Part shown: in pieces, positions 33,228-46,028 of the stretch
Numbering within the stretch: position 1 is the stretch's first letter
Layout: every line of letters starts with the position of its first letter
The notes under the pieces: generated by a model
The model's database searches: none
Seen by the model: only the letters and a program-made list of their open reading frames with translations
Told to the model about the DNA's origin: nothing
Position numbers and translations under genes: made by a program
Source: Castanea sativa
Taxonomy: Eukaryota > Streptophyta > Magnoliopsida > Fagales > Fagaceae
Direction of reading: 5' to 3'
Length of the DNA: 64,000 bases
Assembly (NCBI RefSeq): GCF_040712315.1
Contig: NC_134024.1
Location: 26,899,158-26,963,157, forward strand

Positions 33228-36200
33228 CTAGTAGTATTTCTTCAATTTCTCTGTGTTCTATGGATGGCTCAGTTTTCTTCCGTCTAACGTCTCCAAGTAG
33301 TACGTTCCCTTCCTATGCCATGAAATGATTCTGTACGGTCCTTCCCAGTTAGAACCCAGTTTTCCTTGGGAGGCATCCTTTGTAGCGTAAAGTACTTTTT
33401 GTAAGACCAGATCTCCCACCTGGAAATCCCTGTGCTTGACCTTGGAATTGTAATGTTTTGTCATCATGTTTTGGTATCGCGCTAATCTTTGTGCAGCTGC
33501 TGCCTTGACTTCGTCTACAAGGTCGAGTTGTAAACGTAAAGTTTCGTCATTCTTGCTCTCATCGTAGCTTTCCACACGGTAGCTTGCTAATCCTACTTCT
33601 GCCGGTATGAGGGCCTCAGTACCATACGCCAACCTAAACGGTGTCTCTCCTGTCAGTGTCCTCGTCGTTGTCCTGTATGCCCATAAAACACTTGGTAGTT
33701 CGTCCGGCCAGATGCCCTTTGCCCCCTCGAGCTGAGTTTTGATAATCTTTAACAAGGAGTGGTTCGTGACTTCAACCTGTTTGTTGGCCTGCGAGTGGGC
33801 AGGCGTCGAGTAGTGATTTTTTATTCCAAGTTGAGAACAAAAGTCTCTGAAGGTGTCGTTGACGAATTATTTCCTGTTGTCTAAAATGAGTACTCTTGGA
33901 ATTCCATATTTGCAAATAATACTTCTCCACACAAAGCTACTGATTTTTTTCTCCGTGATAGTAGCCAGAACTTCTTCTTCCACCCATTTGGTGAAGTAGT
34001 CAATACCAACCACCAAAAACTTCAGCTGCCTTACTACTGTTGGGAATGGACCCATGATATCTAACCTCCATTATGCAAACGGCCATGGAGCCGTCATTGG
34101 GGTAAGTTCTTCCGTCGGCTGCCGAATGAAATTGCCAAATTGTTGACACTTGTCACAAGCTTTAACGTATGCATGTGCATCCTTTTGCATTGTTAGCCAG
34201 TAGTATCCTGCTCGGAGTAGCTTGTGAACTAGAGACCTTGATCCAGAATGTTTTCCACAAACCCCTTCATGGATCTCCCTCATCGCATAGTCTACTTCTC
34301 CACGGCTGAGGCATCTCAGATATGGTCGGGAGAATCCTCGTTTGTATAGGACGTTTTTGATCAAGACGAACCGGGCAGCTTTAACCTTCAACTTCCTTGC
34401 TTTTTCTTTGTTATTGGGCAGCTTGCCTTCCTTGAGATACACCATAATTGGAGCGGTCTAGCAATCCTCATTGCTTACCTCCTGCATGCTAATGTCATCT
34501 AATAATGATGAAAGCTGGACGAAGGACAATACCTGTTCCGGGACGATCATTGGTTCAGCTGAAGTTGCCTTTGCGAGTCGGTCCACTTCTTGGTTCTCCT
34601 CTCTTGGGATTTGAATCATCGTGAATTAAAGGTCACTCGTTCGACCCTTTACTTCCCCAAGGTACCTTTTCATCCTCTCATTCTTGCAATCATAGCTCCC
34701 ATTAACCTGACTGGCCACGATTTGTGAATCGGAGTAGACTTTTGCTTTCTTAGCTCTTGCCGCTTTTGCGAGTTCTAGTCCCGTAACCAGGGCCTCGTAT
34801 TCTGCTTCGTTGTTAGTAGTAGTGAAGTCTAGACGAATCATGCATTCAATCTTGTCTCCTTTCGGGGTGTGGAGTACAATTCCAGCACCCCCAGCGTGCT
34901 TATTGGAAGATTCGTCTGTGTGAATTCTCCAGGTGGGCGTCTCTTCTGCCCCCTGCTCCTCTGCGGTAGTGAATTCGGCAATGAAGTTTGCCAATATCTG
35001 TCCTTTCACTGCCGTCCATGGCTGATATTGGATATCGAACTCACTTAGCTCGATTGCCCATAGAGCCATCCGTCCAGCCATTTCGGGATTGCTCATTGCT
35101 CTCCGTAGGGGTCTATCTGTCAGGACATTTATGGTGTGTGCTTGAAAATATGGCTTGAGCTTCCGGGCCGCAGTCATAAGAGCAAATGCGAGTTTTTCCA
35201 TCGGTGGGTATCTTTCTTCTGCTCCTCTTAGTGCCCGGCTTATAAAGTACACGGGCTTTTGTACCTTTCCTTCTTCTCTGATAAGAACTGCACTGATCGC
35301 AGCTGAGGAGACGGCGAGGTACATGAACAATTCTTCCCTCGGCATAGATGGGCTAAGCAACGGCGGAGCGGAGAGATATGTCTTCAACTCTTTGAATGCC
35401 TTTTGACACTCGTCCGTCCACTTGAAAGATCTCTTTAGCGTTCGGAAGAATGGGAGACATTTGTCTGTTGCTCTAGATACGAACCTGTTTAAGGCTGCTA
35501 TCTTCCTGGTCAAGCTTTGTACTTCTTTTACCGTCCTTGGAGGAGACAGTTCCATAATCGCCTTTACTTTCTCCGGGTTGACTTCAATGCCCCTCTGGGA
35601 CCCCATAAATCCCAAGAATTTTCCTGCGATTACTCCAAACGCGCATTTGTTCGGATTCAGCTTCATTTTGTATGTCCGAAGAGTATTAAAAGTCTCCTGG
35701 AGGTCCTTCAGATGATCAGACACCGTTACGCTTTTTACCAACATATCGTCCACGTAAACCTGCACGTTTCTGCCAATTTATTGCGCGAACATTTTGTTCA
35801 TCAATCTCTGATATGTGGCTCCCACGTTCTTAAGCCCGAAAGGCATTACCTTGTAGCAAAAAAGTCCCTGGCTTGTTACGAATGAGGTTTTTTCCTGATC
35901 AGTTTTGTCCAATTTGATTTGATTGTAACTGGAAAAAGCATCCATGAAGCTCAAAAGTTCATGTCTTGCGGTGGAGTCTACAAGGGTGTCAATGCGTGGA
36001 AGTGGGTAACTATCCTTGGGGCAAGCTCTATTCAAATCCGTGAAGTCGACGCACATCCTCCACTTCCCATTGGACTTTTTGACCATTGCTACATTCGCCA
36101 ACCAATCAGGGTAGTACACCTCGCGTATGAAGTCTGCTTCTTGTAGCTTCTGCACCTTTTCCGCTATGGCTCGATCTCGTTCGGGGGCGAACACTCGCTT

Positions 36201-38452
36201 TTTCTGTCGGATTGGAGAGAAGGAGGGTGATACGTTCAACTTGTGAACTATGACTGTTGGATCTATTCCCGGCATGTCATCGCGACTCCATGCAAAAACA
36301 TCTTGATTTTTTTGAAGGAATAATACAAGTGCTTGTCGGACTGTTTGGTCGGCGAGGGTACCGATTCTGGTTGTTCGATCGGGCCTAGAATCATCCAGCT
36401 GTACTTCTTCTAACTCTTCCATCGGTTCTGCCGTTGTTCTCTGTTCCTCGATGTTCATTGCTTGTAGGTGATCATCCATTTCCATCATGGCGACGTAACA
36501 TTCCCGTGCAGCCACCTGATTTCCCCGCAGTTCTCCAACTCCATATTCGGTGGGAAACTTGATCATTAGATGGTAGGTAGAGGTGACAGCCTTCCATGCA
36601 TTGAGGGTGGGCCGTCCAAGGTGGCGTTATACGCTGAAGAGCAATCAACCACGAGAAAAGAGACATCCTTGGTTATTTGCTGTGGGTAATCTCCCACCGT
36701 CACAGACAACGTGACGACGCCTAAAGGATAGACCCTTGTTCCTCCGAAGCCAACATGAGGTGCATTCGTTGGGACCAGTCGTTCTTTAGCAATCCCCATT
36801 TGCTGGAATGTGGGGTAATAGAGGATATCCGTTGAGCTTTCGTTGTCTACCAAAACTTGATGCATGTTGTAGTCCCTGGTCCGTATGCTGACCACGAGCG
36901 CGTCGTCGTGTGGGTGGTGGAGGCGTCACGCCTCCTCTTCCGAAAACCCAATGCTGGGGCTATCTCGTCGTGTCACTTTTAGTGAGGGACCTGTCGACTG
37001 GACGCTCTGAACCATTCGCAAGTATGTCTTTCTGGCCTTTTTGGATGACCCTGTAGAAGTAGTTCCCCCTACAATCATCCGTATATCTCCTACAGGCGGT
37101 CTGGGACGCTCATTTTCCCGTCGAGGATTCTGTTCCTAGGGTTGATCCATTCTCTCCTTCCTCACGAACCTCTGCAACCTTCCTTGCTTGATGAGGGCCT
37201 CAATTTGTTGCTTCAAGTCATAACAGTTCGTCGTATCGTGGCCATGATCGCCATGAAAACGGCAGTATCTATCTCTTGGCCTCTTGTTCGGATCTCCCTT
37301 CAGCTTGCCGGGAAACGTCAAGGTTCCTTCATCTTTGATCTGCATTAACACTTGGTCAATTGGGGCTGTGAGGGGAGTGAAGTTCGTAAATCTTCCCGTA
37401 GGCAGTTTGGGCCGTCGATTTTCTCGTCGTTCTCTGGTCCTTGCCATTTTTCATCCTTTGTCCGGTTGTGTATCTTCCTGCCTTTCCCTCTTTCTAGGCT
37501 TGTCCTCTCGAGCTAGCAAGGCATCCTCTGCGTTCATATACTTCGTCGCCCTGTAAAACACATCGGACATAGTCTTTGGGTCATTCTTGTACAGAGAAAA
37601 CAAAAACTTACCCTTTCGTAGCTCGTTTGTGAATGCTACCACAAGTATCTTGTCGTCTGCCTCGTCTATCGAGAGGGCTTCCTTGTTAAAGCGGGCTATG
37701 TATAACCTTAATGTCTCGTCCTCTCGTTGCTTAATATTCAACAGACACGCAATGGACTTCTTATGCCGGTGACTCCCGATAAAGTGTGATACGAACTGTG
37801 CGCCTAATTCCTTAAAAGTGCTGATGGAATTAGGCGTTAGCCTACTGTACCAGTCCCACGCAGGCCCTTTCAAAGTGGTAAGAAAAGCCCTACACATGAT
37901 TTCGTCTAGTACGCCCTGAAGATGCATTAGGGTTCTGAAAGATTCCAAGTGATCCAATGGGTCCTTGGATCCGTCGTAATTCTCCACATGAGGCATGCGA
38001 AACTTGGGAGGGAGAGGGCATGAATTCATGAGTGCTGTGAAAGGCAAATCTGTTCTATGGACTAGGTCGTCCAGGTCGTTGGAGACTCTCCCTCTAAGGG
38101 CGTTCATCATTACATCCATACGCTCCCTCATCTCCTACGTCTCAGCTGCTATGTGTGTCAGCAAGGTGTCTGAGACGAATGGTCGGTTGGTCTCCTGCCG
38201 CTCCGGTCTAGTAGGAGCGTTGCTACCCTCAGGCCCTTCCGCGTTCCTTCCTTCCGGACTAGCACCTTCCTGGTCTTTCACAAGTGCACTTTGGTGGGCA
38301 TTCCTTTGTCTCAGTTGCTCTTCTAAATCGTGATTCTGCTTGGTGAGGCGCTCAACCGCTGCTGCAAATGTTTGGACTTGCCTCTCTAGAGCTGTGGCGT
38401 GCGGTTTGTCGCCTTGATTGTTGGTTGTTGCCATCGATCGAGTGAGTACCAT
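33228..38452 (-). pseudogene. Gag-pol polyprotein of the Tat-like element (broken)
   Basis: Order on the minus strand: gag (38452 to about 37140) with a Gln and Leu rich coiled start, a retrotransposon gag domain and the knuckle CRFHGDHGHDTTNC; protease near 36830 with DNESS where the family has a Gly; RT with YVDDM near 35750; RNase H with HTDESSN near 34910 and SDSQ; integrase with CDKCQ near 34155, the DYFTKW step and a further catalytic Asp and Glu. Stops lie at 38135, 37451, 37136, 36926, 35778, 34626, 34458, 34071, 33867 and 33258, and a one-base deletion near 36617 separates protease from RT. All ten stops fit single C-to-T or G-to-A changes. The final stop is at 33228-33230. No intact enzyme can be made from this copy. 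Confidence 0.93.
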
Positions 38453-38495
38453 GCAACTCTTTGTCTCAGGAATAGAGCAAAGGCTAAATAATAGT

Positions 38496-38512
38496 CCCCA
38501 CAGACGGCGCCA
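38496..38512 (-). promoter_or_regulatory. Primer-binding site, tRNA-Asp type
   Basis: On the minus strand TGGCGCCGTCTGTGGGG starts two bases after the 5' LTR. Its first ten bases match the complement of plant tRNA-Asp 3' ends. Confidence 0.7.
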
Positions 38513-38514
38513 TC

Positions 38515-39085
38515 TGATGATGCCGAAAAAATCACCAGTAAGCTGCAAGCACTCCTCAAACCAAAACAACACCTGTAAAAAGAAAACAGAGGGCCTAAAA
38601 GAGAGCACCAGTGTGGTGTTGGCCAAAAACTCTCCGAAGGTCAAGTTAGAATCTTTTTATAACCCTAGAGTGCCAGAGTGAAGTTAATTATGCGTACCTT
38701 GCTTTGTGAGGGTTTTGGAGTATTTATAATAGCGTAGGGCCTAAATTTTTGCCTTGGTCAAGAAGTTCTTTCCTTCTAGGAGAGTGACTCATAGATTTTG
38801 CGTATCTCTTAGAATTCTTTTCCATATAAGAGTCTTTTATTACGATCAAACGCGTAACGCAAGAACATCCTGTGTCCACGCTTGCGTGGAGATAAAAGCA
38901 AAGCCATATCAAACATATCACGTGATGTATGTTGATAGTAACTAGGAGTCTATGACACCTAATCACTACCCGTCGTATATCTGATGTCAACATCGTCCAA
39001 TATGTGTCCGTGTAATATCAATCAGTCAACATCACTCCGTCGTGCTTCGCTAAAAGAGATCCGTCTCTTACTTTTATCCTCTTCA
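38515..39085 (-). repeat. 5' LTR of the Tat-like element
   Basis: 571 bp. A TATA-like TATAAATA on the minus strand lies at 38721-38728, the expected promoter of the element's genomic RNA. Confidence 0.9.
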
Positions 39086-39090
39086 GGTAT

Positions 39091-39502
39091 TGTGTGACTT
39101 TTTTTTTTTTAATTGAATAGTTATTATTTTTGTGATGTTACCGTGAAACTTGAAAATTATTTGTTTCTTTATCTAATCATACCCTTTTACCCAAAAGGAT
39201 TGGCACGGCCCAGAACCTTTGATCTTATAATACAAGGTACCTCAGCTCAGTTAGTGTGTAATGGGCCACGGCCTCCTCAGCCTTAGTTCTCTGGCGTCGT
39301 TATATTGGTGCCAACCCTATAGTTTTTTTTGGATTCATTGGCCATGGCCCATTCATGGCCTTGGTTACCTAGATTTCAAGAGCACCAACCACATCTCGGC
39401 TCCACTGGATGGCCACAGCATGTATTCAGCCTTTTGTCCCTCTAGCTGCCACTATTGCATTAGTTTTCACTGCCCCTAGTACAAGTGAAAACTGGGGGAT
39501 AT
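39091..39502. other. Intergenic DNA, possible retrotransposon remnant
   Basis: No gene recognised. The last part ends in a purine-rich AAAACTGGGGGATA just before a possible LTR, so it may be the tail of a decayed Copia internal region. Confidence 0.35.
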
Positions 39503-39768
39503 TGTATTATTGCTAAATAGTAAGACACTTTAGGTTACATCTTACTATTGAGTTACAGCCACACATTTAGCTATTTAAGGAAAAGAAACAGTTTTTGTAA
39601 AGGACTTTTGGTCTCTCTCTCTCACTCTCTAGCTCTTTCTATTTCACACTCTCGTTCTGTCTTTCTATTGTTAAGTATGGAATCAACTAAGTATCGCAAT
39701 GGATTCTTCTCTTTACGTAAGACCTAGGTTGCATCGACCTTCAATAGAGCTTCATTCCCCATCAAACA
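39503..39768 (+). mobile_element. Possible 3' LTR of a truncated Copia element
   Basis: Starts TGTATTATTG right after a polypurine-like AACTGGGGGATA and ends CCATCAAACA, a TG...CA pair about 266 bp apart. A TATTTAAG promoter-like site and a CT-rich stretch lie in the middle. No matching 5' LTR is present in the window. Confidence 0.42.
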
Positions 39769-39882
39769 AAGTTTATTTTGCAGGAACTAGACCTAATTAA
39801 CACGTACAGTCATGATACTATCTTGCCACATCCTATTCTATCACGTCCTCCCTAAAAGTTTACCTAAAATTACTATTGTTGG

Positions 39883-40437
39883 CATGGTTGTCAAAATCGC
39901 GATCTGGATTGTAGGATCGCACGATTTTACGATCCCACCTCACCAAAACGTTTAAAATCGCACTAGGATCGTAAAAATGCTAGGATCGTATGTAGGATCG
40001 TGTAGGATCGTAGGATCGTATGGGATCCTACCGATCCTACCAAAAACATAAATTTTTGGTTTTTTTTTTATCTAAATTTTTTTTATTAAGTTTGTTTGAT
40101 CATTTTATAGTTGCTGATTAGTAATAAAATATTTAGACTTCTATAATAATGAGTCTTTGTATATGTTCTTTGGAAAGTTCCATACTGATTAGATATAGCG
40201 AGCAACAATTTTGAGTTTAATCTTTCAAGCAATTTCTCCAATGGTTGCAAACTCTAACATGAATATATGTGGCTCCCCTTCTGCAACCAAACACTAGAGT
40301 TTTATAGAAGACCCTGTGAGGTGTGAACTATTATCCTAAATCATCAAAAGCAATAATGTTCATGGCATGAGAGTTGGGTTTTAGATATATTTACTAGGAA
40401 ATTGTTCTACTTTTGTTATTCATCTCCTAATATTACT

Positions 40438-40482
<45 letters not shown>

Positions 40483-41143
40483 TTTTATCAACTATGCTTG
40501 TATTTGTATATTGATTGATTGATTTTTTTGAGTATGCTCTTTAATTGTTAGTGAGTGGTATAACTTGAATAGTTGAGTGTGATATTGTATCTTGATATCT
40601 TTTGTAGTTCTAGTATACAAATATATAATGTCTACATAGATGATGAAATGGATGATGATGATTAGGAATTTAGGACGGTGGTTATAAGAACCTTAGAATG
40701 AGAATAATTAAATGTTCACTTCACCTTAATATTCATCTTACTTTTGGATTCATATTGTAGTTAGCTAGTTTCCATTTGCTAACTTATTTTGGATTTCAAA
40801 CTTGGAACAAAGAACTTGAAAAAATATTTTCCATATGTTTTGATAAATATTTTGGTATTTGGTTGCTAATTAAACATTTATTGAACTTTTTAAATACATT
40901 AGGTCAAAACTTAAATATATTTATTTCATTAGTATAGACTTAGTGATGTATAACATGCAAATTACATCATATGATGCAAATCTTAGTCTTTTTGTGGACG
41001 AATTTAGAATTTACATGATTATTCAACATACAAAGTCATTATCAATGTGTTTTTTGCTTTAAATCTGAAAATATGTATCTTACGACTCACGATCCAACCT
41101 ACCTTCAACGATCCCATGTAGGATCTCGATTTTGACAACCTTG
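39883..41143. mobile_element. Non-autonomous hAT-type transposon
   Basis: Perfect 8-bp target duplications ATTGTTGG at 39875-39882 and 41144-41151. The ends CATGGTTGTCAAAATCG and, reversed, CAAGGTTGTCAAAATCG are inverted repeats. Left subterminal DNA (39930-40045) carries repeated TAGGATCGTA motifs and the right end has diverged forms, as expected for hAT transposase-binding regions. The 1.2-kb interior is AT-rich with (AT)n at 40439-40479 and no transposase. Confidence 0.85.
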
Positions 41144-42526
41144 ATTGTTGGTATAGACGTACACATTGTTGCAAAAAAAAGTGGGGCAATTTTATTGATA
41201 ATTAAATTAAAGAAATTAGATTAGATAGCAGGAATATCAAAATGAAGCAATATAAGTGGGGTGTTACAAACTCATGGTAGAACTCATCCATGAAAACCGG
41301 CTTACAAGGAGAGGGTGTCCAACAGCTTATAAACACTAAGTTAAGTTTATATTTAATTTATGTGAGAAACTAGGATCATAACATACCACCACGCTCCACA
41401 GCCAACGTCCACGACGACTCACTCTAGTGACACTGACCCGATGGTAGCCCTTTCTCTTTTGGTGACTTGGTAATGCCTTAAAATGTATACTTCTTATATA
41501 TTTATGTGAGCGTTATTTCCTTATTACTATACTTAATTTGTATAATTAAGCCATGATTTGCACTAGTTCCTACTATTTATCTTTACATAATTTTTTGAAT
41601 AAGATGTCATTCATTGTGTAATTTTCTAATTTAAGGAAATCATGTGAAAAAGATGAATTTACAGGAGTTTGTGAGAAAATAGAGGCCAAACTAGAATTAA
41701 AGTGGAGCTAAAGGACCACGCTTAAATGTCTAAGTAGGTGTAGCTAGAGTGCTTGGGTCATCTATCATGTTTGGAAACTTCAAATAAGGAAAGAAATCAA
41801 AGAGGTAGAATCTGAAAAGGAAAAATCAGATTTGAGTACTGATTAGTATTTTGGGCGTATCTCTCTCCTCAAAAATCCAATTGACACAAGGCCAGATGGG
41901 TTGGAACCATGACTTGAATATCTACAACTCTCCAGTTTTGAGCTTTTTTTTGAAATTCACAATTTTTGAAGGTCGAAATTAACTCATAAGTTACTGCTGT
42001 AAATCTGGACAAAAATTAAAATAGTAAAAGTTTTATTTTCTTTGGACACTTCAGCGTTAGGGTTTTGAATGGAGGTTGAGCAGAAAGAATTTTGGAGAGA
42101 AAACCTTGTATTTTCCTTTCTCTAATGTTAGCCTAACCTCTTTGCTAAGGCTAGGGGTGTTTCTTCTATACGATATGAATATTCAATGTGATTCTTTCTA
42201 AGATTTTATTAACAAGATATTTGATTGTTTAATTAGATTTATTTTGACGTATTAGTTCTTCCATGCTTTCAATAAGTTCAATCATATTTTTCTTATTGTT
42301 TAGATGAATTCTAATAGTTTCAAATAGAAATCAGGTTTTAAAGTGAATGAGTTTTTCTAAAAACTTTTCTAACCACATGATTAATTTAGGTTATCATGCG
42401 TTCTTGGATTGTCTCAATTCAAATGAATCATAAGTATTTAATTGTATAAGAACAATCAATTATGAAATATATAATTTCTTAGATCACAATGAATTTCACA
42501 TCGATATAGGGAAACACCTCGATGCT

Positions 42527-45230
42527 TGTTGAGACTGTATTTTGTCCGCCCTTGATTTACATGCCAGACCTCAAAAATCCAATAATATTATTTTCTATCC
42601 ATGGGGCTGCGAGAATATCCTGAATGACGTGGTGCTACCTATTCGGACACCGAAGCGCTCGAAGTGTCTTTTTCAACTCAAATGACCAAAACACCCCTAG
42701 TCAACCCTAGGTTGACCAAAGGTCAAACGATGTTAAAGCCCTCACAAAACAACACTTTTCATAGTTTTACATCAAACCCGAGCTTCTCGGAGATTTTTGG
42801 TCACTTTGACCAAGTTTGACCCGAAGTTGATCTTGGGTGGGCCCAAAAACCTTAATTTTGATCCGGCCGTCAAAACGGGTCGAAACTAACTCCATTGCGA
42901 AGATTATCAATTTCTCATTCCAATGACTATTCGTGGGTCAATATTAGAGTTAGAACGGTCGAGATATCACGAAAGCCGGGATAACGCACCGATTAATGCA
43001 CCGCTAACTTCTGGGAGCCATAACTTTTGATTTGACCGTTGGATTTTCAAGTTCCATACCTTTTCAGAAATAGGAAATCAAAATATTTCCAAGGGTATCA
43101 AGATCAACCCAATCCATGGCCGTTTCAAGGTGGCGGACGTTGAAAGGCCGTTAGCGGCCTTACAAGTGCCGCCACCTCGAAATTTGTGCCGTGGCTATAA
43201 AAAGCCCCAGGCGCCCTTTAGACAGAGGGGGGGGGGGAATATTTTTTTGAGTTTTGCTCTCTGCGTAGTTTTTTCAAACGTTTTTTTCCCTCTTACAAAA
43301 ACAAAAAACACACAAAAGCACATCAAAGTCTTTTGATTCTTCTCTCTTCACCAAAAATACAAGCTTGTGTTCTTGCATCCAATCTTCTTTTCCTTGGTTC
43401 TACACCTAGGGTTTAGGGTTTAGGTTTTAGGGGTATGGATGTAGCTTTTTAGCTACTATCCACACCCCTAACCTTCTAAATCTTTTGCTAGCATGTTTCT
43501 TGCTCTTTTTTCCTTAATAACATGATTTATGGCTTTTTCTAGCATGTTTCTTGCTTTATCTTGTTTCTAGCATGTTCTTAGCTTAGATCCATGTTTCTTT
43601 GTTGCTCACATGTTATTTGTCCCGATCTATGTGCTTTGTGCTTTACGACAATGTGCTGGTGCCTAGATCTATTTTTCCATGTGTTGTTCGGCTAGAACCG
43701 CATGTTTTCATGCTTGTTCTCATGTTATTTGTCTTGATCTACATGTTTTAGGCCTTATGCCACGTTTTCCTATGCGCTGCCCATCTCTTTTGATCTATGT
43801 TAATGTTAGGGTCACATATTCACATACTTGTATGATGTTTTGGGCTATGCCTTGCTTGGATCTATGTGTTTATGCCTATGTTGCCACGTTATGTTGTTAG
43901 AACCATGTCTTCACATGCCTATATGTCTCGATCTATGTGTTCATATGCTTGTATGCTTGGATTTGGTGTTCTTCCATGCTTTAATGCTTACATCTGTATG
44001 TTTAGATGTATATTCATATGTTTGCACACGCTTTTCCATGCCTATATGTGTATATCGGTGTATTCACATGCTTAGATCGTTGTTCTTTACATGCTTTATG
44101 CTATCATCTATGTGCTTGCGTGCTTCACGCCATGTTTATGTACTTAAGCCTAGACCTTTTTTGTCATGCCATGTGCTATTATAGCCCTTTTGTTCCTTTT
44201 ATTGCATTTTCTTGCATTTTGGCCATTTGGTAGGATTTAGATCTTGATCCTATGGTCTTGGTCCTCGTCTATACACCTTGGCCCATATCAAAGGGTTTGG
44301 ATCATCTCATTTGTATGTTTATGCTCGCTTGCTTATATGCTTTATGCTTGTGTTAGCCTCTCTAGTTCTAGGCTTTGCCACGCTTGACACTCTTAGCGGG
44401 TTTGTGGTTGTGTGGTTACATTCGACGTCCATGAGGCCTTGTTTTGGGTGTAACCATTTGGGAGGCATCTCTGGATGCTGGGTTGCTTCGTGCATACCTT
44501 TCCCTTTTCTACTCCGTACGATGATATGCTTACCATACTTGTTTGTGCCACTTGTTGGCTTTCTATGCATCTTCACACGCTTGCTTACATGTCCATGCAT
44601 GAGTCTTGCTTGTTAGTGTGTCATCCATACTTCAACACAATGAAGCTATGGGCATCCAATCCAAACCTACATTTGTCTCCCGTGGACACCATCTTTTGTG
44701 TGGCTTTTGCTTGTCTGTCTTCTTTCTTGTTTGTTCGTTTTCTTGCTTGCTTTCTTGCTTGTATGTTTACCTCTGCTTGTCATGTCTCCTGCCACATGCT
44801 ATGCTTACCATATCTATCTTGCTTGTTTGCTTTGTACCCTTTGAGCATTATCTATGCACCTTTTTCCCTTCCATTGCATGTCTGCTGGTTTCTTGTCTTT
44901 GCCTTTGCATGTACACACATGGAGCTAGGGCGCAATCTCTTAGGCGCAAGCAAAAAGGGTGCGAATGCAAGCATGTAAAGCCAAGTGACTATGTTCAGTA
45001 GGTTTAGGAGTTTAGCTTATCCAATTTGGTTATGTACTCTTTTAACCCCCCTTTCTTCCTTATTCCTTTCTCTCTTAGATAGTTTGTATTAGGTATATCA
45101 TGTCGTGTACCATTCGTCCTCATTTCTAGAGCATGGCGACCCTTGTTTACTTTCTTGCATCTATATTTTGGGCCATGCTCTAGGGATGTAGGCATTTACT
45201 TTCCTGCTCTGTATGCTTGCATTGTGCATG

Positions 45231-45298
<68 letters not shown>

Positions 45299-46028
45299 TC
45301 CTGCTCCCCCCTTCCGGTGTTATTGTCACAGTCAATGTCACCTAAAGAAAACGATGCCTAATTTCTGCCGCGAAAGTAAGGTTACACGTCACCGGATTTT
45401 CACCGTGTAAATCTGGTACTTCACCCGAATGCCTTAGGATAGCATAGATTAGGACCACACCTATTCAAAAGCCAAACCTCAAAGCCCCCATGTATGTTAA
45501 GCCTTGAAAGCTAATGCCAAAATCATGTTTTTTATTTCCAATCTCCGAAAATTAAGGTTTTATCAAAACAAAATACTTTCCTTGGACAGGTGTTGTGGGG
45601 TGCCTAACCCCTTCGCCACACGTAACCAAACTTCCGGACTCAAGAATCAAGATTTTTTGCCATCCACAATAGCTTAGGAAAAATGACCTTTTTCTTAGCC
45701 TAGGATTGGTAATAAAATCAACTAGAAACAGGTGACCAATCACATCTTAGAAAAACCTAATTATTGGTGATGACTTCACTCACCTTTGGTAATCGCTTAA
45801 AACTTGGCCAAGATCCCTGTCGCACCAATAAAGGTAGCCACCTACCCTCCTCTATCGAGAGAGAGAGAGAGAGAGAGAGCACTCGAAACTCCGCGCAAAC
45901 CGCGCAAAGACCATTACCAAGAGAGGGACCTCTAATGGGCCCCTTGCGCGTAGGGGCGTCGCCTCGGCGGGTGGTCAAACGAAGGCCCGACGGCGTTTTC
46001 ACTGACCGCTCGCTACTTGGCGTCGACA
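42527..46028 (+). mobile_element. Very long solo LTR (3.5 kb)
   Basis: Starts TGTTGAGACTG and ends GGCGTCGACA, with target duplications ATGCT (42522-42526) and ATGCC (46029-46033). It interrupts the Athila-like 5' LTR, whose sequence resumes at 46029. A TATA box, TATAAAA, lies at 43196-43202. The U3 part has several TTGAC/GTCAA motifs. Downstream is a (TTTAGGG)-like telo-box pair at about 43409-43424. The region 43700-45000 is rich in repeated CATG and TGCTT words and is not coding. The size suggests an Ogre-type gypsy LTR; that is inference. Confidence 0.75.
45232..45296. repeat. (TG)n microsatellite
   Basis: About 32 uninterrupted TG units inside the long solo LTR. Confidence 0.95.

Larger units (their letters stand above)
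29106..39085 (-). mobile_element. Tat-like Ty3/gypsy LTR retrotransposon with an antisense gene
   Basis: A 9,980-bp element in minus orientation. Both LTRs are 571 bp and differ at roughly 4-5 % of sites by hand count. Target duplications are GGTAC (29101-29105) and GGTAT (39086-39090). Reading from 39085 downward: 5' LTR, a tRNA-Asp type primer site, gag, protease, RT, RNase H, integrase, a tandem palindrome array, a gene on the opposite strand, a purine tract and the 3' LTR. The gag knuckle CRFHGDHGHDTTNC and the extra antisense gene between pol and the 3' LTR point to the Tat lineage, where such extra frames are known. The gag-pol frame is dead. Confidence 0.9.

Noticed and set aside
38724..38993. 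Minus-strand frame in the LTR
   Set aside because: It lies wholly in the U3-R part of the 5' LTR, and its counterpart in the 3' LTR is interrupted.
43679..45001. Several overlapping plus-strand frames rich in Cys, Leu and His
   Set aside because: They lie in the non-coding part of a solo LTR with repeated CATG and TGCTT words; no domain is visible and the frames overlap each other.
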